DNA from: Odontocerum albicorne
Lineage: Eukaryota; Arthropoda; Insecta; Trichoptera; Odontoceridae
DNA length: 64,000 nt
Assembly: GCA_949825065.1 (NCBI GenBank)
Contig: OX463848.1
Span: 29,393,549 to 29,457,548, forward strand
Direction of reading: 5' to 3'
The notes below the pieces were generated by a model. That model was not told the origin of the DNA. It worked only from the letters and a program-made list of their open reading frames with translations, and did no database searches. This document shows positions 22,291 through 35,530 of the stretch, one piece after another; the first letter of the stretch is position 1; the number at the start of each line of letters is the position of its first letter. The position numbers were made by a program, and so were the translations under genes.

Positions 22291-23133
22291 TCGCAATTTG
22301 AAATATATACACATACCATATATGTATCCTGAATTAGTGCTCTTTTTAGAACATTATTGTTTTGTATTTGTTACTGTGATATATAAAAGTTACTAAGTGT
22401 CATTTAATTTGTCAATAAATAAATATCAGATAACCACATACATAACTCATTAATATTTGACTCAGAATAAATGAGTGCATTGTCAAAATTGTTCTATATA
22501 CTCGTATAAATAAAACATTAATTTGATATATTGTACACTCTTATTTTGATAACTGAAACTAACTTTTATTTTTAACAAGTTACACTATTTGATTACAATG
22601 AAAAATAAACTACCTAGAAACATATATAAAATAAATTAAAATTACTGAAAAGTGCCCTCTTTTTGCGACTGGAAAAATCCGTTCAAAGTTAAAAATACTA
22701 TTGCAGGTATTGTATACTAGCTTTACTCGCGACTTAGTTGGAGTGGATGTTAGTTACTTAGAAATTGTAAGTAAGGCAAAACAGGTGTGTGTTTCGTATC
22801 AAGTGTTATTCATGATGATATATTTTTTAAGTATTTTTTTAATATATTTTAATGTTTTGCCAATATATTACATTAAGTTTAGTAAAAAGTATTGCCTTGT
22901 AAAAAGATATGTACGAGTATATTGGAATATTTAAGCAAAAAATCAACAGAAAAACAATAAAAATTTACTTTATGTAACTTGGTTAAATAATAAATAACGT
23001 ACATGTAAGCTTTCGTTGAATACAGTACAACCTGGCGCGCTAATTGCCATGTGGCTATATCTTCCTACCGACCAGAAAGATGTTAACTGACCATAAGTGA
23101 AAATCAGATTGGAATTCTTTTTTGAAAAAAAAA

Positions 23134-23212
23134 CTGGGTTCCAACGGGAATTGAACCCGTAACTTCCGAGTTGGAAGACAAGCGTCTTACCAACTAGCCC
23201 ACGGAGGTCGTC
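23134..23212 (-). mobile_element. tRNA-derived SINE head
   Basis: On the - strand: GACCTCCGTGGGCTAGTTGG, TAAGACGCTTGTCTTCCAAC, B box GGGTTCAATTCCC and the TTGGAACCCAG exit shared with 51917-51995. Confidence 0.7.
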
Positions 23213-24129
23213 GTCATTGGTCGCCATTAAAGAGTGGTTTATATTTTACTTTGAAGCAAGCCAATGAAGTTGAGAGTCTTACAGCACTTTAAGTATGTTT
23301 TGTTTGGTTGGTTCTAAAAGATTGCAATATGGAACTTAACTTGCTATTTGTATACTTAACAATTGAGAATGAATAAGTTGACTCTCAAATAGAGTCTGTG
23401 GATGCCCTTAAATGTAGGGCCTGTCCTTAACCTGAACAACTGACAACGTTAACAGTTTTAATTTCAATCCAAACATATACAAATCTGATAATATCAATAG
23501 TTCAAGATGGTTTTAAGTGCTTGGAATCTTCTTATCTCTTATAATAATAACAATCGAGTTTCATCAATCCATTTGTCACAAACTAATCCTTCAAGATATG
23601 AAATACATTATTTTTAGTTATTGTATTAAGTGATGAAAATACTTATAAATCAAATTGACTCAATTTCAGAGTACTTAATCATAAAAATGACGCAATGATG
23701 TCAAATTCACTTGCTATGTAAGCAGCTGCTTACTTAGATTTTAATCAAACAGTTTTTATGCAGGTGCACGAAATATCTAATGTTACAGCAGCAATCACCA
23801 CCATACAGGGAATCCTTTTCTTTTATTTTATTAAATCTTTATTACACTTACTAATATCAAATGCAGTTATCATTGTTAAAAAATATACGAGTGAGATTTC
23901 TTTACATTGGGCGATTAGAAAAGATACAAGTATTTCATAATTGAAATTGAAGATGTACTTGACTATGAAAATAATGCACTTTTTTGTAGCGCTAGCTTAC
24001 GCCATCTTTCGGAAAACTTAAAATTCCATCCTCCCAAAACTTTTTTCCTAAAGTTAAAGCTGGTTGACATTGCTTATTCTACGACCTCCGTGAATGAATG
24101 GAGACCGAATCCATTGGGTTTTTCGCTCA

Positions 24130-24230
24130 AATCGTGGTTTATAAAAAAATGCACCTAACCAAGCTTCTCCAAAAGCTCGTAGATTGCGGTTTTTGATATT
24201 TTTAGTATCTGCTAATAGTTAAACGGCTAG
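24130..24230 (-). mobile_element. Mariner HTH relic
   Basis: The - strand resembles the 14430-14700 relic (GATACTAAAAATATCAAAAA CCGCAA...). Short and decayed. Confidence 0.4.
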
Positions 24231-24670
24231 TTGAAAGCAATTTCACAATATGTTACTCGTTCCAAGTTTATTTTGACTAGTTTAATGCAACAATGGTCAG
24301 TTGAGAACGTTTTCACAATACCATACTCATACCAAGTTCATTTTGACTGGTTTAATCAATAACGACAAGTTGAGAGCGTTTTCACCATATTATATTCATA
24401 CCAAGTGTATTTTGACTGGTTTAATGCAATGACGACTAGTGGAGGGCGTTTTCACAATAGTTTACTCGTTCCAAGTTTATTTTGACTAGTTCAATGCAAC
24501 AACGCCTAGTTGAGAACGTTTTCACAATACTATACTCATACCAAGTTTATTTTGACTAGTTGAGAGCGTTTACGAATCAATGACAACAAGTTGAGAGCAT
24601 TTACACAATATTAAATTCGTACCAAGCTTATTTTGACTGGTTTAATGCAATAACGACTAGTTAAAGGTTT
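24225..24670 (+). repeat. About 72-bp minisatellite, 6-7 diverged units
   Basis: Units contain GAGAACGTTTTCACAATA, CATACCAAGTTTATTTTGAC and TGGTTTAATGCAA. Two subtypes differ at ACTCATACC versus ACTCGTTCC. Confidence 0.85.
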
Positions 24671-27600
24671 TTTAACAACATCACCAAGACCAAATTCACA
24701 TGACAAATATAAAAAAACGCTGATAGATTACTGAAAGATTTCTCCGTCCCGTTATCAAGATTCTACAAAAATGATAAAGAATTAATTAAACAAGACTATG
24801 ATGTGCCTAAGCAATCTAGTGTCGTCTGAGGTTTATGTGCAACATCATCACCGGCAATGGGAACAAGTAAGTCATTATATTTACTTCATTTTAAATATTT
24901 ACTTTATTGTTCAAATAAATGTGCTAAAAATATTCAACTCACAGTACAGATATTTTTTTACGAAAAGTAGCATCAATTGTTAACGTCATGGTCTTGCCCT
25001 TAGCATACTTTCTTAGCAAACAGGAGGTGGAGGTTTAATTTCAGGCCGGGGTTTCGTTTTTATTATACCGGCAAGTGATTAGGGGCTGACGGTTTCAGCT
25101 CCTAATTGCCAGTACAACAAAAATTACCCCTTATTGCAAATACAACAAAATAGCACCACATAAATTCATGTTTTTGTCTGTTTGTATAGAGTTGTTTGGA
25201 ATGAATTATTTTTTGAACCATAAAAGACACATTTTATCGGTTTCATATATTTCTGTGTATATCATTGTATGTATGAAATTCATTTTTAGGATGAATATAT
25301 TTCGCAAATGTCCGTCAAAATAAGGTGTTTTATTCTTTAATCAAAAATCTTATTTACATACTTCATTTTCATTTCAAAAATATTATAAAACATTACTAAA
25401 AAATTAAATCGATATAAAAAAAACGCTTTACAAATTTTTCTTCATAAGTTCTTGGACCAGTATTGGAAAGTTTCAAAGGAAACGATAATAACCTGATTTT
25501 ACAAAATGCATTTATACAAGTTATATTTTTTTCCTTCAATAATTTTCTACCTTGAATAAGTTAGTTGAACTGCACATAAATTGCTTAAACATGTTCTAGA
25601 ACCAAAAGATGAGCAGTGTTCCCCTTCCTTGTTTTCCATTTATTATACTTTGTATGATAAGTTATATTCTGTATCTCATTATGTAGCAGAGATATTGCGA
25701 ATTATGAACTTTCATATTTTTTATATCGATTCTTCGTATTTTCCAATGTACGGATATAGTACTTGCTTTCATAAAACAAAGTGCTTACTTTTATATAAAA
25801 ATATATGACGTGTTGAAGCAATCATGAGAGTTCTCTGTAAATCCATATTTTAAGAGTTTCAAATCAATATTTGGCTCCTTGATACAATGTTTCTATTTTA
25901 TACTGGGGAGTAGAGAAAACAAATCAACACACCATACTCATTATCTATTTGTGCTTCACATCTCAATTTGTATAAAAAAATTCTCGCTTCCTCTAAGCTG
26001 GTGTAAAGAGTAAAGGACAGATATGTCAATGTTGATTAATTCATTTTTAAAAAGTATGTTTTGGAGTGTTTCATGATTTTCGGTAGTAAAACCGTTCGAA
26101 TTTTTAGGGTACTCATTTTAGGTCAATATTGATTCATCTTCTCTAAAATTATTTAAAAGTAAAGCATCTATATTTTCAGCAGAAAATACAACGTTATTGT
26201 GAAGCTATTATCTAAAATTCATATTCGTTCCAGTATGGGTTCTTTAAATATAGCTTGCAAATAGACGTTTAAAATAAAGATAGAAGAGCTCTCTCTCCTC
26301 TCATCACCGACCTTGCACTTCATAGTTTGGCTTGTCCCGTCCTCGAAATAATGCCAAAAAACCACTCTAGTAATTTGAGTAAACAATGGCTGAACAAATG
26401 CGCAGAACCCTTTTATAATAATATACTTTTAGCACGTTTGGAATGAAGAAAGAAGCGAAAATTTTGTCCTAACGATATATATCCGAGAAATCTAGACGAC
26501 ATCGTTTGAATATTAACATTTTGAAAATTGTAAAACACTATGCACATAGCTCTTCAGTAATAACTAACCCGTGATTAACCCAGATTTTTTTAAATATATA
26601 AATTTCCTCAGTTAATTACTTTTTCAATTACCGCTTTTTTCACCAAACCTTTGAGTTATCCCCCATCTCATTATGGAGAGTGTTGTAATTTTTTATCAGA
26701 AGGGATTATAGAATAAGCGTTTACTGTCGACGATAAGATATTTTTAATGTGACAAATAAAATGGCACAACATTCATCGATTCATCTTTTATTATTTAAAA
26801 GAAAATAATGATTGTTTAAGGGAAATTGATAAGAAGCATAGATTTACTTTTAATTTTAAAGTTATTTTTCTTTTTATATTTCTAGATTTTGTTAGTCAAT
26901 GTGTATTTAGTATTTGTTAGCATGCATGGAGTTATATTCTTTCATTTTACGTAATTATTTATTGATATTTTTTTAATTAAGGTTTTAAAACATAGTATTG
27001 TCAAGATGTTTTTATTTATTTACAAGATTTTTTTATGTGTATAGAGGAATAAATAATTTATATTGCGGTACATAAGCCTGCCCTTTAAATTAAAGTAAAT
27101 AATATTATCTCGTTGTTTTGTGTCCCACGGCATACGGCTCTAGACTTTTAGAGCCCCGGCCTGTTGTCTGGAGTTGTATACAATGTTTAGTTATTTTTAC
27201 GATCTTGCTACGATTTTACGATACTACGATCTTGTGTGTAATTACTACGACCTTAACACATTTAATTTGGAAATTATATGTGTGTTTATATATCTAACAT
27301 ATACTATCAATTTATTTAAATACTATTTTTTATATAATTTACTGATTGTTTCAGATAAATATCTCATAGCAATAGTGTTTGGAGGACTCTTCTTCCAAGC
27401 ATGTGCAAACCTTTCTTTGGATCTCGGGGACTTGCCAGATGAGATTTTGCGAGCACAAAAAGAAGCAGCTAAAGTAGAGTACAGGCTTCCAGAAAGCTTC
27501 AAAGTATGGTCTTATAATCTCACTATAAAGCCTTACTTTAAGGATGAAGGAAATAAAAAAGCATTCACCTTTGATGGATCTGTAATAATAGATATACAAC

Positions 27601-28991
27601 CCCTCAAGGATGGAGTCAAGGACGTAGTCATACATGCCCAGGGATTGAGGATAAGTGGAATCGAAATGACCGCACTTGCAGCAGCTGGAACTAAAATCAC
27701 TATATCAAATACATATTTTGATGCTGTTCATAGCTTTTTGATATTGAATTTAACGGAATCTTTGGACAAAAATATAATATATAGAATTACTTTTCCCGTA
27801 TATTCTGGAGACATTCAAGATGATATGACTGGATTCTACAGAAGTCACTACATTCAAAATGGAGAAGAAAAGTAATATTTTATTTTCCTTTTTCCATATT
27901 ATTTTGTAACAAACTTCAATAAACAAACGGCTTATACAGTTTCCCAGCTTCTATAGTGTTAGAACGCTAAAATTTGAAGCAAGAAAAATGAACTCTTATA
28001 AATATTTTTTTAGTGTCCCGTCTGGATTATAGTAATTTTATTTTTTCTGGTTTGCCTGATTTTTCACCCGTTTTTAATGTAGCTGCTAGGTTGATATAAT
28101 TATACGGGAGTCATAATTATTGTCATATAAGTTTGCTTCTAAAAAGTCTGGCTCAAGTATCGTGGACGGTTTGTCTCTTTTTGTTCGTGTCCCTTAATGG
28201 GATGTCTGCATTGTATCTTTCAAATCTGTGTCTGAGAAATGTGTCTTATTGAACGTGATGATGTTTCGCACCTACTCTAGAATTTCTAAGCAAGAAGGCT
28301 AGCTTACTTAGGCCGAAGACAATACTGTCTCCCGGTCACGCTCTGCAATATGTCCAAAACACTCATTTGGATATATTGAAGGGTACTATACAACGAAAAG
28401 GTCATTGAATATTTAGTGGCTCTCTTGGGGAAAAATCGCGAGCACCCATGGCGTCGAAATGCGCTTTTATTAAACCTCGACTGCATGGTTTCAGGGGGAA
28501 AATTTCAACAAAAATAAAGTCGCCACAATTTGTAGAATGCTCACTGGTCATCATCTAAATTAACTACATATTTTTGTGACATAAGAAAAGTTTATTAAAA
28601 TCTATTAACAGTTTATCCAGTTTTCTACCTATTTGTCCCTTCTCTAATTAATATTAAATTATGTCTGCCTCTGTCTGTAGTATTTTTATTTATGTCTTAT
28701 AAATAAAAAATATTTAAAAAAAGAAAGTTCCATTTGTATATTTTTAAGCATTACGAAACGTTTATTTCATCCTAACTTACAGCGACAACATCCTTAAAGA
28801 CTAATCACCGATACCTTAAAGATATTTACAAACTAACGTATTCTTTTTATTCCATTGTTCTCCTTTCTTTTCAGTTTCTTAGGTTCATTTCTTTATTGTC
28901 TTTCAACTATGTATCTTTTTATTAATATTTTCGAGTACTTGTGTACCATCATGTAATATTTTTAGCAAATACAACACTTATATTATAAGAT

Positions 28992-29279
28992 TTTTAAATA
29001 CTAGTACATAAAAACTCTCTATCTAATATGCCCATGAAAAGCCCACCAGTCGAGGTGTAAGTAATTTTAAATACTAGTACATAAAAACTCTATCTAATAT
29101 GCCCATGAAAAGCCCACCAGTCGAGGTGTAAGTAATTTTAAATACTAGTACATAAAAACTCTCTATCTAATATGCCCATGAAAAGCCCACCAGTCGAGGT
29201 GTAAGTAATTTTAAATACTAGTACATAAAAACTCTATCTAATATGCCCATGAAAAGCCCACCAGTCGAGGTGTAAGTAA
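28992..29279 (+). repeat. Tandem array of the 3' end of APN exon 2 plus its splice donor (73+71 bp, twice)
   Basis: Four units start at 28992, 29065, 29136 and 29209 (lengths 73, 71, 73, 71), so a 144-bp dimer is itself duplicated. Each unit holds the last about 50 bases of exon 2 (ending CCAGTCGAGGT), its GTAAGT donor and about 20 bases of intron 2. Copy A has this sequence once (5077-5150). The 5' part of exon 2 is missing. Confidence 0.95.
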
Positions 29280-29315
29280 TTTTAAATACTAGTACATAAA
29301 AAAAAATTGTATATA

Positions 29316-30655
29316 CTAGGTTAGTCAAAAAGTTTTGAAAGCGGAAATGAAAATACATTTTTTTTGGGGGGAAATCACTTTTATTGCTCAGTATAGTCTC
29401 CCATAAGATCAATACACTTGGTCCAACGATCTTCCAACTTTGTTGTCCCATCACGGAAGTGACTTTCTGGAAGGTCTGCAAAATACTCCTTTACGACGGC
29501 TATAACCTCTTCGTTTGATGAAAAATGCTTTCCACGAAGGAATTTTTTGAGGTGTGAGAACAGCCAGAAGTCAGAGGAAGCTAAATCTGGTGAATAGGGT
29601 GGATGCTGCAACAATTTGTACCCCAATTCACTGATTTTCGCGATGATTTTTTGAGCTGTGTGAGCAGGTGCATTGTCTTGATGAAAAATTATTTTCTTGA
29701 GCTGTGTGAGCAGGTGCATTGTCTTGATGAAAAATGATTTTTTTCTTCTGCAAACCAGGTCTTTTTTCACAAATGTTTTCATCCAACTGGTCCAAAAGGT
29801 CACAATAATAATCAGAGTTGATTGTCTTACCAGTTTGGAGATAATCTATCAATAAAATTCCTTTTGCATCCCAAAAACCTGACGCTAACACCTTCTTGGC
29901 CGATTTCTGGACACAAACTCGCTTCGCAGCCAAAGTGCCTGGTTCACACCACTCCTTAGCCTCTTGTTTTGATTCAGGATCATGGTGGTAGACCCAAGTC
30001 TCATCCATAGTGATGAATCGATGCAGAAAATCCTTTTTATCCTTTCGAAATTGCTCCAAATGTTGCTCAGAAAGTCGCATTCGAACGTGTTTTTGTTGCA
30101 TTGTTAGCAAATGCAGCACCCATTGTGCACACAGTTTTTTGAAACCCAAAACTTCAGCCAAAATATGCCATGTTGTTCCATGTGAGATGCCTATGGTGTC
30201 AGCTATCACATCCACAGTCGATCGATGATCTTCCAAAACCATATCCTGTATTTTCGCTATGATTTCTGGTGTTGATGCACTTTTTGGACGTCCTGAGCGT
30301 GGATCGTCTTCAACGCTTGTACGGCCACGCTTAAACTCCAAAACTCATCGGTGAACGGTTGGAAATGAAGGAGAAGACTCCTTTAATACTTTCACCATCT
30401 TTGCATGGATCTCAGTAGCCGATAAACCTTCCAAAACAAAGAATTTAATCACTGCACGATATTCGGATTTTTCCATTGTTAAAAAATACACTGACACGTC
30501 AAATTCAAATGGCTTGTAAACAAAGAATGAATTGACAGATCGAAATAAAATTTTGAGTACGTTCTTATGAAAGATGAAATATTAAAATGGCGTAGAAATT
30601 TTGGTTTTTCTACTGTTCCATAGATGTTGCTTTCAAAACTTTTTGACTAACCTAT
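29316..30655 (-). mobile_element. Mariner transposon (DD34D), 1340 bp, transposase dead
   Basis: Terminal inverted repeats TAGGTTAGTCAAAAAGTTTT at both ends (about 25 bp, one mismatch at the first base), flanked by TA at 29314 and 30656. Copy A keeps the empty site near 5165-5172. The transposase runs - strand from an ATG at about 30477 (MEKSEYRAVIKFF). It carries the mariner catalytic motifs MDETW, HQDNAPAH and YSPDLASSDF with 34 residues between the second and third Asp. A TGA replaces the expected Trp in the HR-W-VLEF stretch (about 30343), and a 52-base internal tandem duplication near 29641-29745 shifts the frame. It is thus a non-autonomous copy with intact ends, inserted in APN copy B intron 2 opposite to the gene. 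Confidence 0.93.
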
Positions 30656-32439
30656 TAACATACATGAATTATAAGTTAGATGTCTGCATTTCAATTGTTT
30701 TTCATATATAAATGATCGTCAATGACTTCAATGATCGAAGAATGATGAAAAAGACAATTGTTAAGATCAAAGTATCTCCTTACTAAAAATATTTAATTTT
30801 CAGCGATGGTAGAATGAAAGAGGAGTTCCATACAACACCAAGAATGTCCACATATCTTCTTGCTTTCATCGTCTCTGAATTTGAAGCCGCCAAACAGACA
30901 GATAATAATGATGCTGAGAAGTTTGGAGTATGGGCCAGACCTGATGCCAACAAACAAGGAGATTATTCTTTCGAAAATGGCATTAAACTTGTAAAGGCTA
31001 TGGATGGATACACTGAGGTTCCATATTATAAAATGTCACCCAATATGAAGTTGGATCATGCTGCTATACCAGACTTCCCTGGAGGTGCTATGGAGAACTG
31101 GGGATTAATAATCTATAGGTAAAATTCACTTACACATAATAAATATAATGCTATCATAATGTTTGTTAAAGAAATGAAGTAAAAAAAATGTGTATGTGTG
31201 TGTATATGTAAATACATTGATTTTCAGGGAGCCCCTCCTAATGTACGACAGCAGCGAGTCCTCATCAAGGTACATGCAACAGGTCAACACAATCGTGGCG
31301 CACGAGATATCGCACATGTGGTTTGGGGACTATGTCACCTGCCACTGGTGGAGCGATACGTGGCTGAACGAAGGGTTCGCCAGTCTCTTCGAATACATGC
31401 TGCCAGACTTGGTTAGTTTATATTTTTCATCTTCTGTGGTAATTTAGGAATGTTAAATCTTCTGTTGTGCTTTGGAATTCTAAAAATGTACGATAAGACC
31501 AATAAGATATTGTGGCCTTCTATCAACTCTGGCAATCTCGTGGTCCATTTAGCCAAGTGCTTGACTTCTGAAGGAGATTCGAGATAGATTTTTAAAGGAT
31601 TCCAAGGAGACTTATTTTTTATCAAGACGTATTAATCAAGTAACACATTTCTTATGAGTTAGGAGGAATTATCACATCGCTCTAAATGTAAACCAACAAA
31701 ATATTACTCAGATAAAGATTAGTTTTTGTTTGAAAATTCGTTATCTTCAATTTTAAAATCAACAAAAGCTTAACTTACAACTATTAAAGCAGTTTTAAAA
31801 TACTCGTATATCGAATTTTCAAAGAAATATTTGAATTATTAGAAAACTCGTTCATATACCGTAAATGATACAAATTTGTCATAGGTTATTCAAATGCGTT
31901 TTCATCATCCGAAATATACATATTTTACAATAATTAAATAAATCATTGATTCTAGGTTCAAAATCTCAATCTCCAGATGGCTATGCAATTCTCGATTCAA
32001 CAAGTCCAAAGAGCCTTACTGGCCGACACAAGTATCCACTCAGCTCCTCTCACAAACCTCAACGTGAACACCCCCACAGAGATCAGTGAACATTTTAGCA
32101 TCATCTCTTACCAAAAGGGAGCTTCGGTCCTCAGGATGATAATGTTCTGGCTGAAGGAAAACAACTTTAAGGCGGCAATTACTAAATATTTAAACAATAA
32201 GTAAGGTTTGAAGTTTTAGACTAACACGAATAGCCGGCTAAAATTGCCAACCTGTGCAACAAAAATGATCGTTAAATACTCGTATTTCAATCAAATTTTG
32301 TTCTATGTTACACATGTTATATTAAAACATCATGTTTTAACTTTATATGATATTTCTTAATATTGTTTCTTATTGACAAATTATTTCATTTTTCCCTAAA
32401 GACTAGGCATACATGTTCTCTGATAATGTTTATACATAA

Positions 32440-33720
32440 CATGGAGCATTATTTGCATTCAAGTAATGTCTCTTATTTAGAAGTTCTCGTTTTATTTTGA
32501 ATTAAGTAACGTTCTTTATTTGGAGATGCTCTATACGTATACGATTAAATAATGTTTCGTGTTTGGGAGTGCTTTTCCTCTATGTAATTAAGTAATGTAT
32601 CTATTTTTGAGAGCCCTATAAATTTACAGTCATATAACATCACATATTTAAAAGTGACCTATATGTTAACAATTAAATAACTTCCATTTTTTAGAAATGG
32701 CATAAAACTTTGCAATCAAACAACATTCCTTATTAAGGGGGCTATTTATCTTTACAATTTAGTAACGTCCCTTATATGAAAGTGCTCTATAAACTTAGCA
32801 GTTCTTAAGTGTAGGTCTTATAATCTTACAATTATATAACGTCCCTTATAAAAAAGTGCCCTATAACTTCGTATTCAAGTACAATAACATCCCTTATTTA
32901 TGAGTGCTCTAAAACTTGACAATTAAGTAGTGTCTCTTTTTCGGAAGCGCCCTTTAACTTTTCAATTAAGCAGCCATCCTATTTGTTGAGTGCTCTACAA
33001 ATATGCAATTAAATAATGCCCCTTATAAGTTTGCTATTAATTAACATTTCTTATGTGTAATGAATATCTTAGCAATTAAGTAACATCCTTTATTTAGGAG
33101 GGACCTATAAGTTTATATTAATTATTTTTTATTTATTTGGGGAGTTCCTACCTTGTTAAAGAAGTTTAATGAGCATCCAATTTAGTATCAGCTTTTATTT
33201 GAGGGTGCCCTATATATTTGCAATGTAATAACGTCCCTTATTTGTGAGTGCTCTATATATTTGCAATCAAGTAACGACCCATAATTAAAAATGCTCAATA
33301 GGTTTGCAATCGGTGGTCGCAGTCAACGGTTAGCATACATGTTGAGCAAGCGAATGTCTCAGTCTCGACTCCAATCGATTTCACTTCCGGACTGGTTTTA
33401 CTATTTGACCATTTAACATCTGAAATTATGGTTTATGGCGGTTTATATGCTGTTTAGTTGTCAGGGAGTTTGATTTCCTTGCAATCGAAACTATGAATTG
33501 AAGCGATCAAAACTGTGCAGTTGCTTAAGTGAACCGCTTACACACAATAAACCATTACACCTACAAATGTTTTCCATCCACAGGCTGACAGTCAGGAGTA
33601 GTCTATCGTATCATATAAGATTGCAATTAAGTAACATCCCTTATTTGGAGGCACCCTATGAATTTGCAATCATGTAACGTGCCTTATTTTTGGGTACCGT
33701 ATAACATTTTCCATGAGAAC
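32440..33720 (+). repeat. Degenerate minisatellite in APN copy B intron 5
   Basis: Counterpart of 6940-7900, with the same core words (CAATTAAGTAACGT, CCCTTAT, GTGCCCTATA) and more units. A SINE-like insertion with a degenerate B box (TCTCGACTCC) interrupts it near 33310-33390. Confidence 0.72.
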
Positions 33721-34215
33721 ATTGTAATAATTTTCCTTTGCTATCTGCACCTCAGGCCACTTCAGTCACGTCCAGAAATTTCTAACTCTAAGCAACATTG
33801 TAGGGTTATGAGCTGGAACTAGAAAGTGCTGCTGTTCTACATATCTAGTCAAATGTAATGGTGATTAAAATCTACAAATTTAATGTTTGTATATTATTTT
33901 AGTAAATTTGATGTCGTCACACCAGACATACTCTTCACAGCTCTGCAAGAACAAGTTGCTGACGATGAAAGCGTCATTGAAAACAAAAAGGTTAAAGAAG
34001 TTATGTCATCCTGGACCAAGATCTCTGGGTATCCACTTATTACCGTCAAAATTGATTACGACTCTGGAGATATGGAAATTACTCAGGCAAGTCGCTTTAA
34101 ATACGTCTACATAACATTAAAATTAATTAAAAATTAACTTGGCAGGTTTTTTACTGAATGATATTCGAAAAACACAAATTGAAAAAAATATTTTTTTTTA
34201 AAACTTGTTAGAAAA

Positions 34216-34292
34216 TCTTGGTACCAACGGGAAAAAAAATGTTGAAACTAACAACCCGTGCCGGAAGACTGGAATGTTACCAACTAGTTCAA
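34216..34292 (-). mobile_element. Decayed tRNA-derived SINE, APN copy B intron 6
   Basis: TTGGTACCAACGGGA on the + strand and GTTACCAACTAGTTC recall the 51917-51995 family; the B box is lost. Confidence 0.4.
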
Positions 34293-34538
34293 AAAGCATC
34301 TACGTGTGAAGAAACAATATTATTGAACAGTATTAAAGATATTTATTTATAAATTATGCATCAACGGTACAATACATCTTTCTAAATTATTAAAAAAAAA
34401 GTAAGGAAAATAATCTTGGAAAAAGAACAGTTAATAAAAAACCATTTAAACACACATAAACATATTAAAACATTACAAAATAATTTATATAATTAAGCTA
34501 GTAAACAAATCGCTAGTAAAAAAAAAAACAAAATATAT

Positions 34539-35338
34539 TTACACACACACACACACACAAACACACACACTCGCGCGCACACACACACACACACTCGCGC
34601 ATACACACACTCGCGCACACACACACTCGCGAAAACACACACTCGCACACACACACTCGCGCATACACACACTCGCGCACACACACACTCGCGCACACAC
34701 ACTCCCGCACACACACGCGCGCACGCACGCACACACACTCGCACACACACACACACTCGCGCACGCGTGCACACACACACACACACACGCACACACGCGC
34801 ACACACACTTGCACACACGCGCACACACACTTGCACACACGCGCACACACACACTTGCACACACGCACGCACACACACACACACACACGCATACGCAAGC
34901 ACACACTCGCGCGCACACACTCACGCACACACACTCACGCACACACACTCGAGCACACACACTCGCGCACACACATTCGCACACACACACACACTCACAC
35001 ACACGCGCACGCACGCACGCACACGCTCGCACACGCTCGCACACGCACGCACACACACGCGCACACACGCGCACACACACACACTCGCGCGCACACACAC
35101 ACATTCGCGCACACACACTCGCGCACACACACTCGCGCACACACACACTCGCGCACACACACACTCGCACCCACACACACTCGCGCACGCGCACACACAC
35201 ACGCGCGCACACACACACTTGCACACACGCGCACACACATTTGCACACACGCGCACACCCACACTTGCTCACGCGCGCACACACACTTGCACACACACAC
35301 ACATACACACACGCACGCACACACACACAAACGCGCGC

Positions 35339-35385
<47 letters not shown>

Positions 35386-35530
35386 GACACACACTCGCAT
35401 ACATACACTCGCACACACACTCACGCACGCAAACACACAAAAACACGCGCTCGTGCACACGTACACACACGCGTATACATGCACACACATACGCTAAAAC
35501 ACGCTAGTATATACACGCACACACACGCAA
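34539..35530. repeat. 1-kb CA/CG alternating microsatellite, APN copy B intron 6
   Basis: Almost uninterrupted alternating purine-pyrimidine sequence: CACACA runs broken at short intervals by TCGCGC, GCGCGC or GCACGC. Apparent open frames on both strands are low-complexity artefacts. Such sequence can adopt Z-DNA (known property). Copy A has only about 70 bases at the same place. Confidence 0.97.

Larger units (their letters stand above)
22291..26329. other. Spacer between the two APN copies
   Basis: Unshared 4 kb with no recognisable gene. It holds a SINE (23134-23212), a mariner HTH relic (24130-24230) and a 72-bp minisatellite (24225-24670). The remainder is AT-rich DNA in which I see nothing specific. 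Confidence 0.6.

Noticed and set aside
22112..24670. CRISPR-like arrays of regularly spaced repeats
   Set aside because: These are contiguous minisatellites without unique spacers in a eukaryotic genome.
24798..24870. Possible isolated exon ending GGGAACAA|GTAAGT
   Set aside because: Good donor word but no acceptor, no similarity and no neighbouring exon.
25581..25808. 75-codon open frame in the spacer
   Set aside because: AT-rich, no recognisable domain, no splice partner found.
28955..29055. Full-length substitute exon 2 from the acceptor-like TATTTTTAG at about 28964
   Set aside because: Reading on in the required phase meets TAA before the donor.
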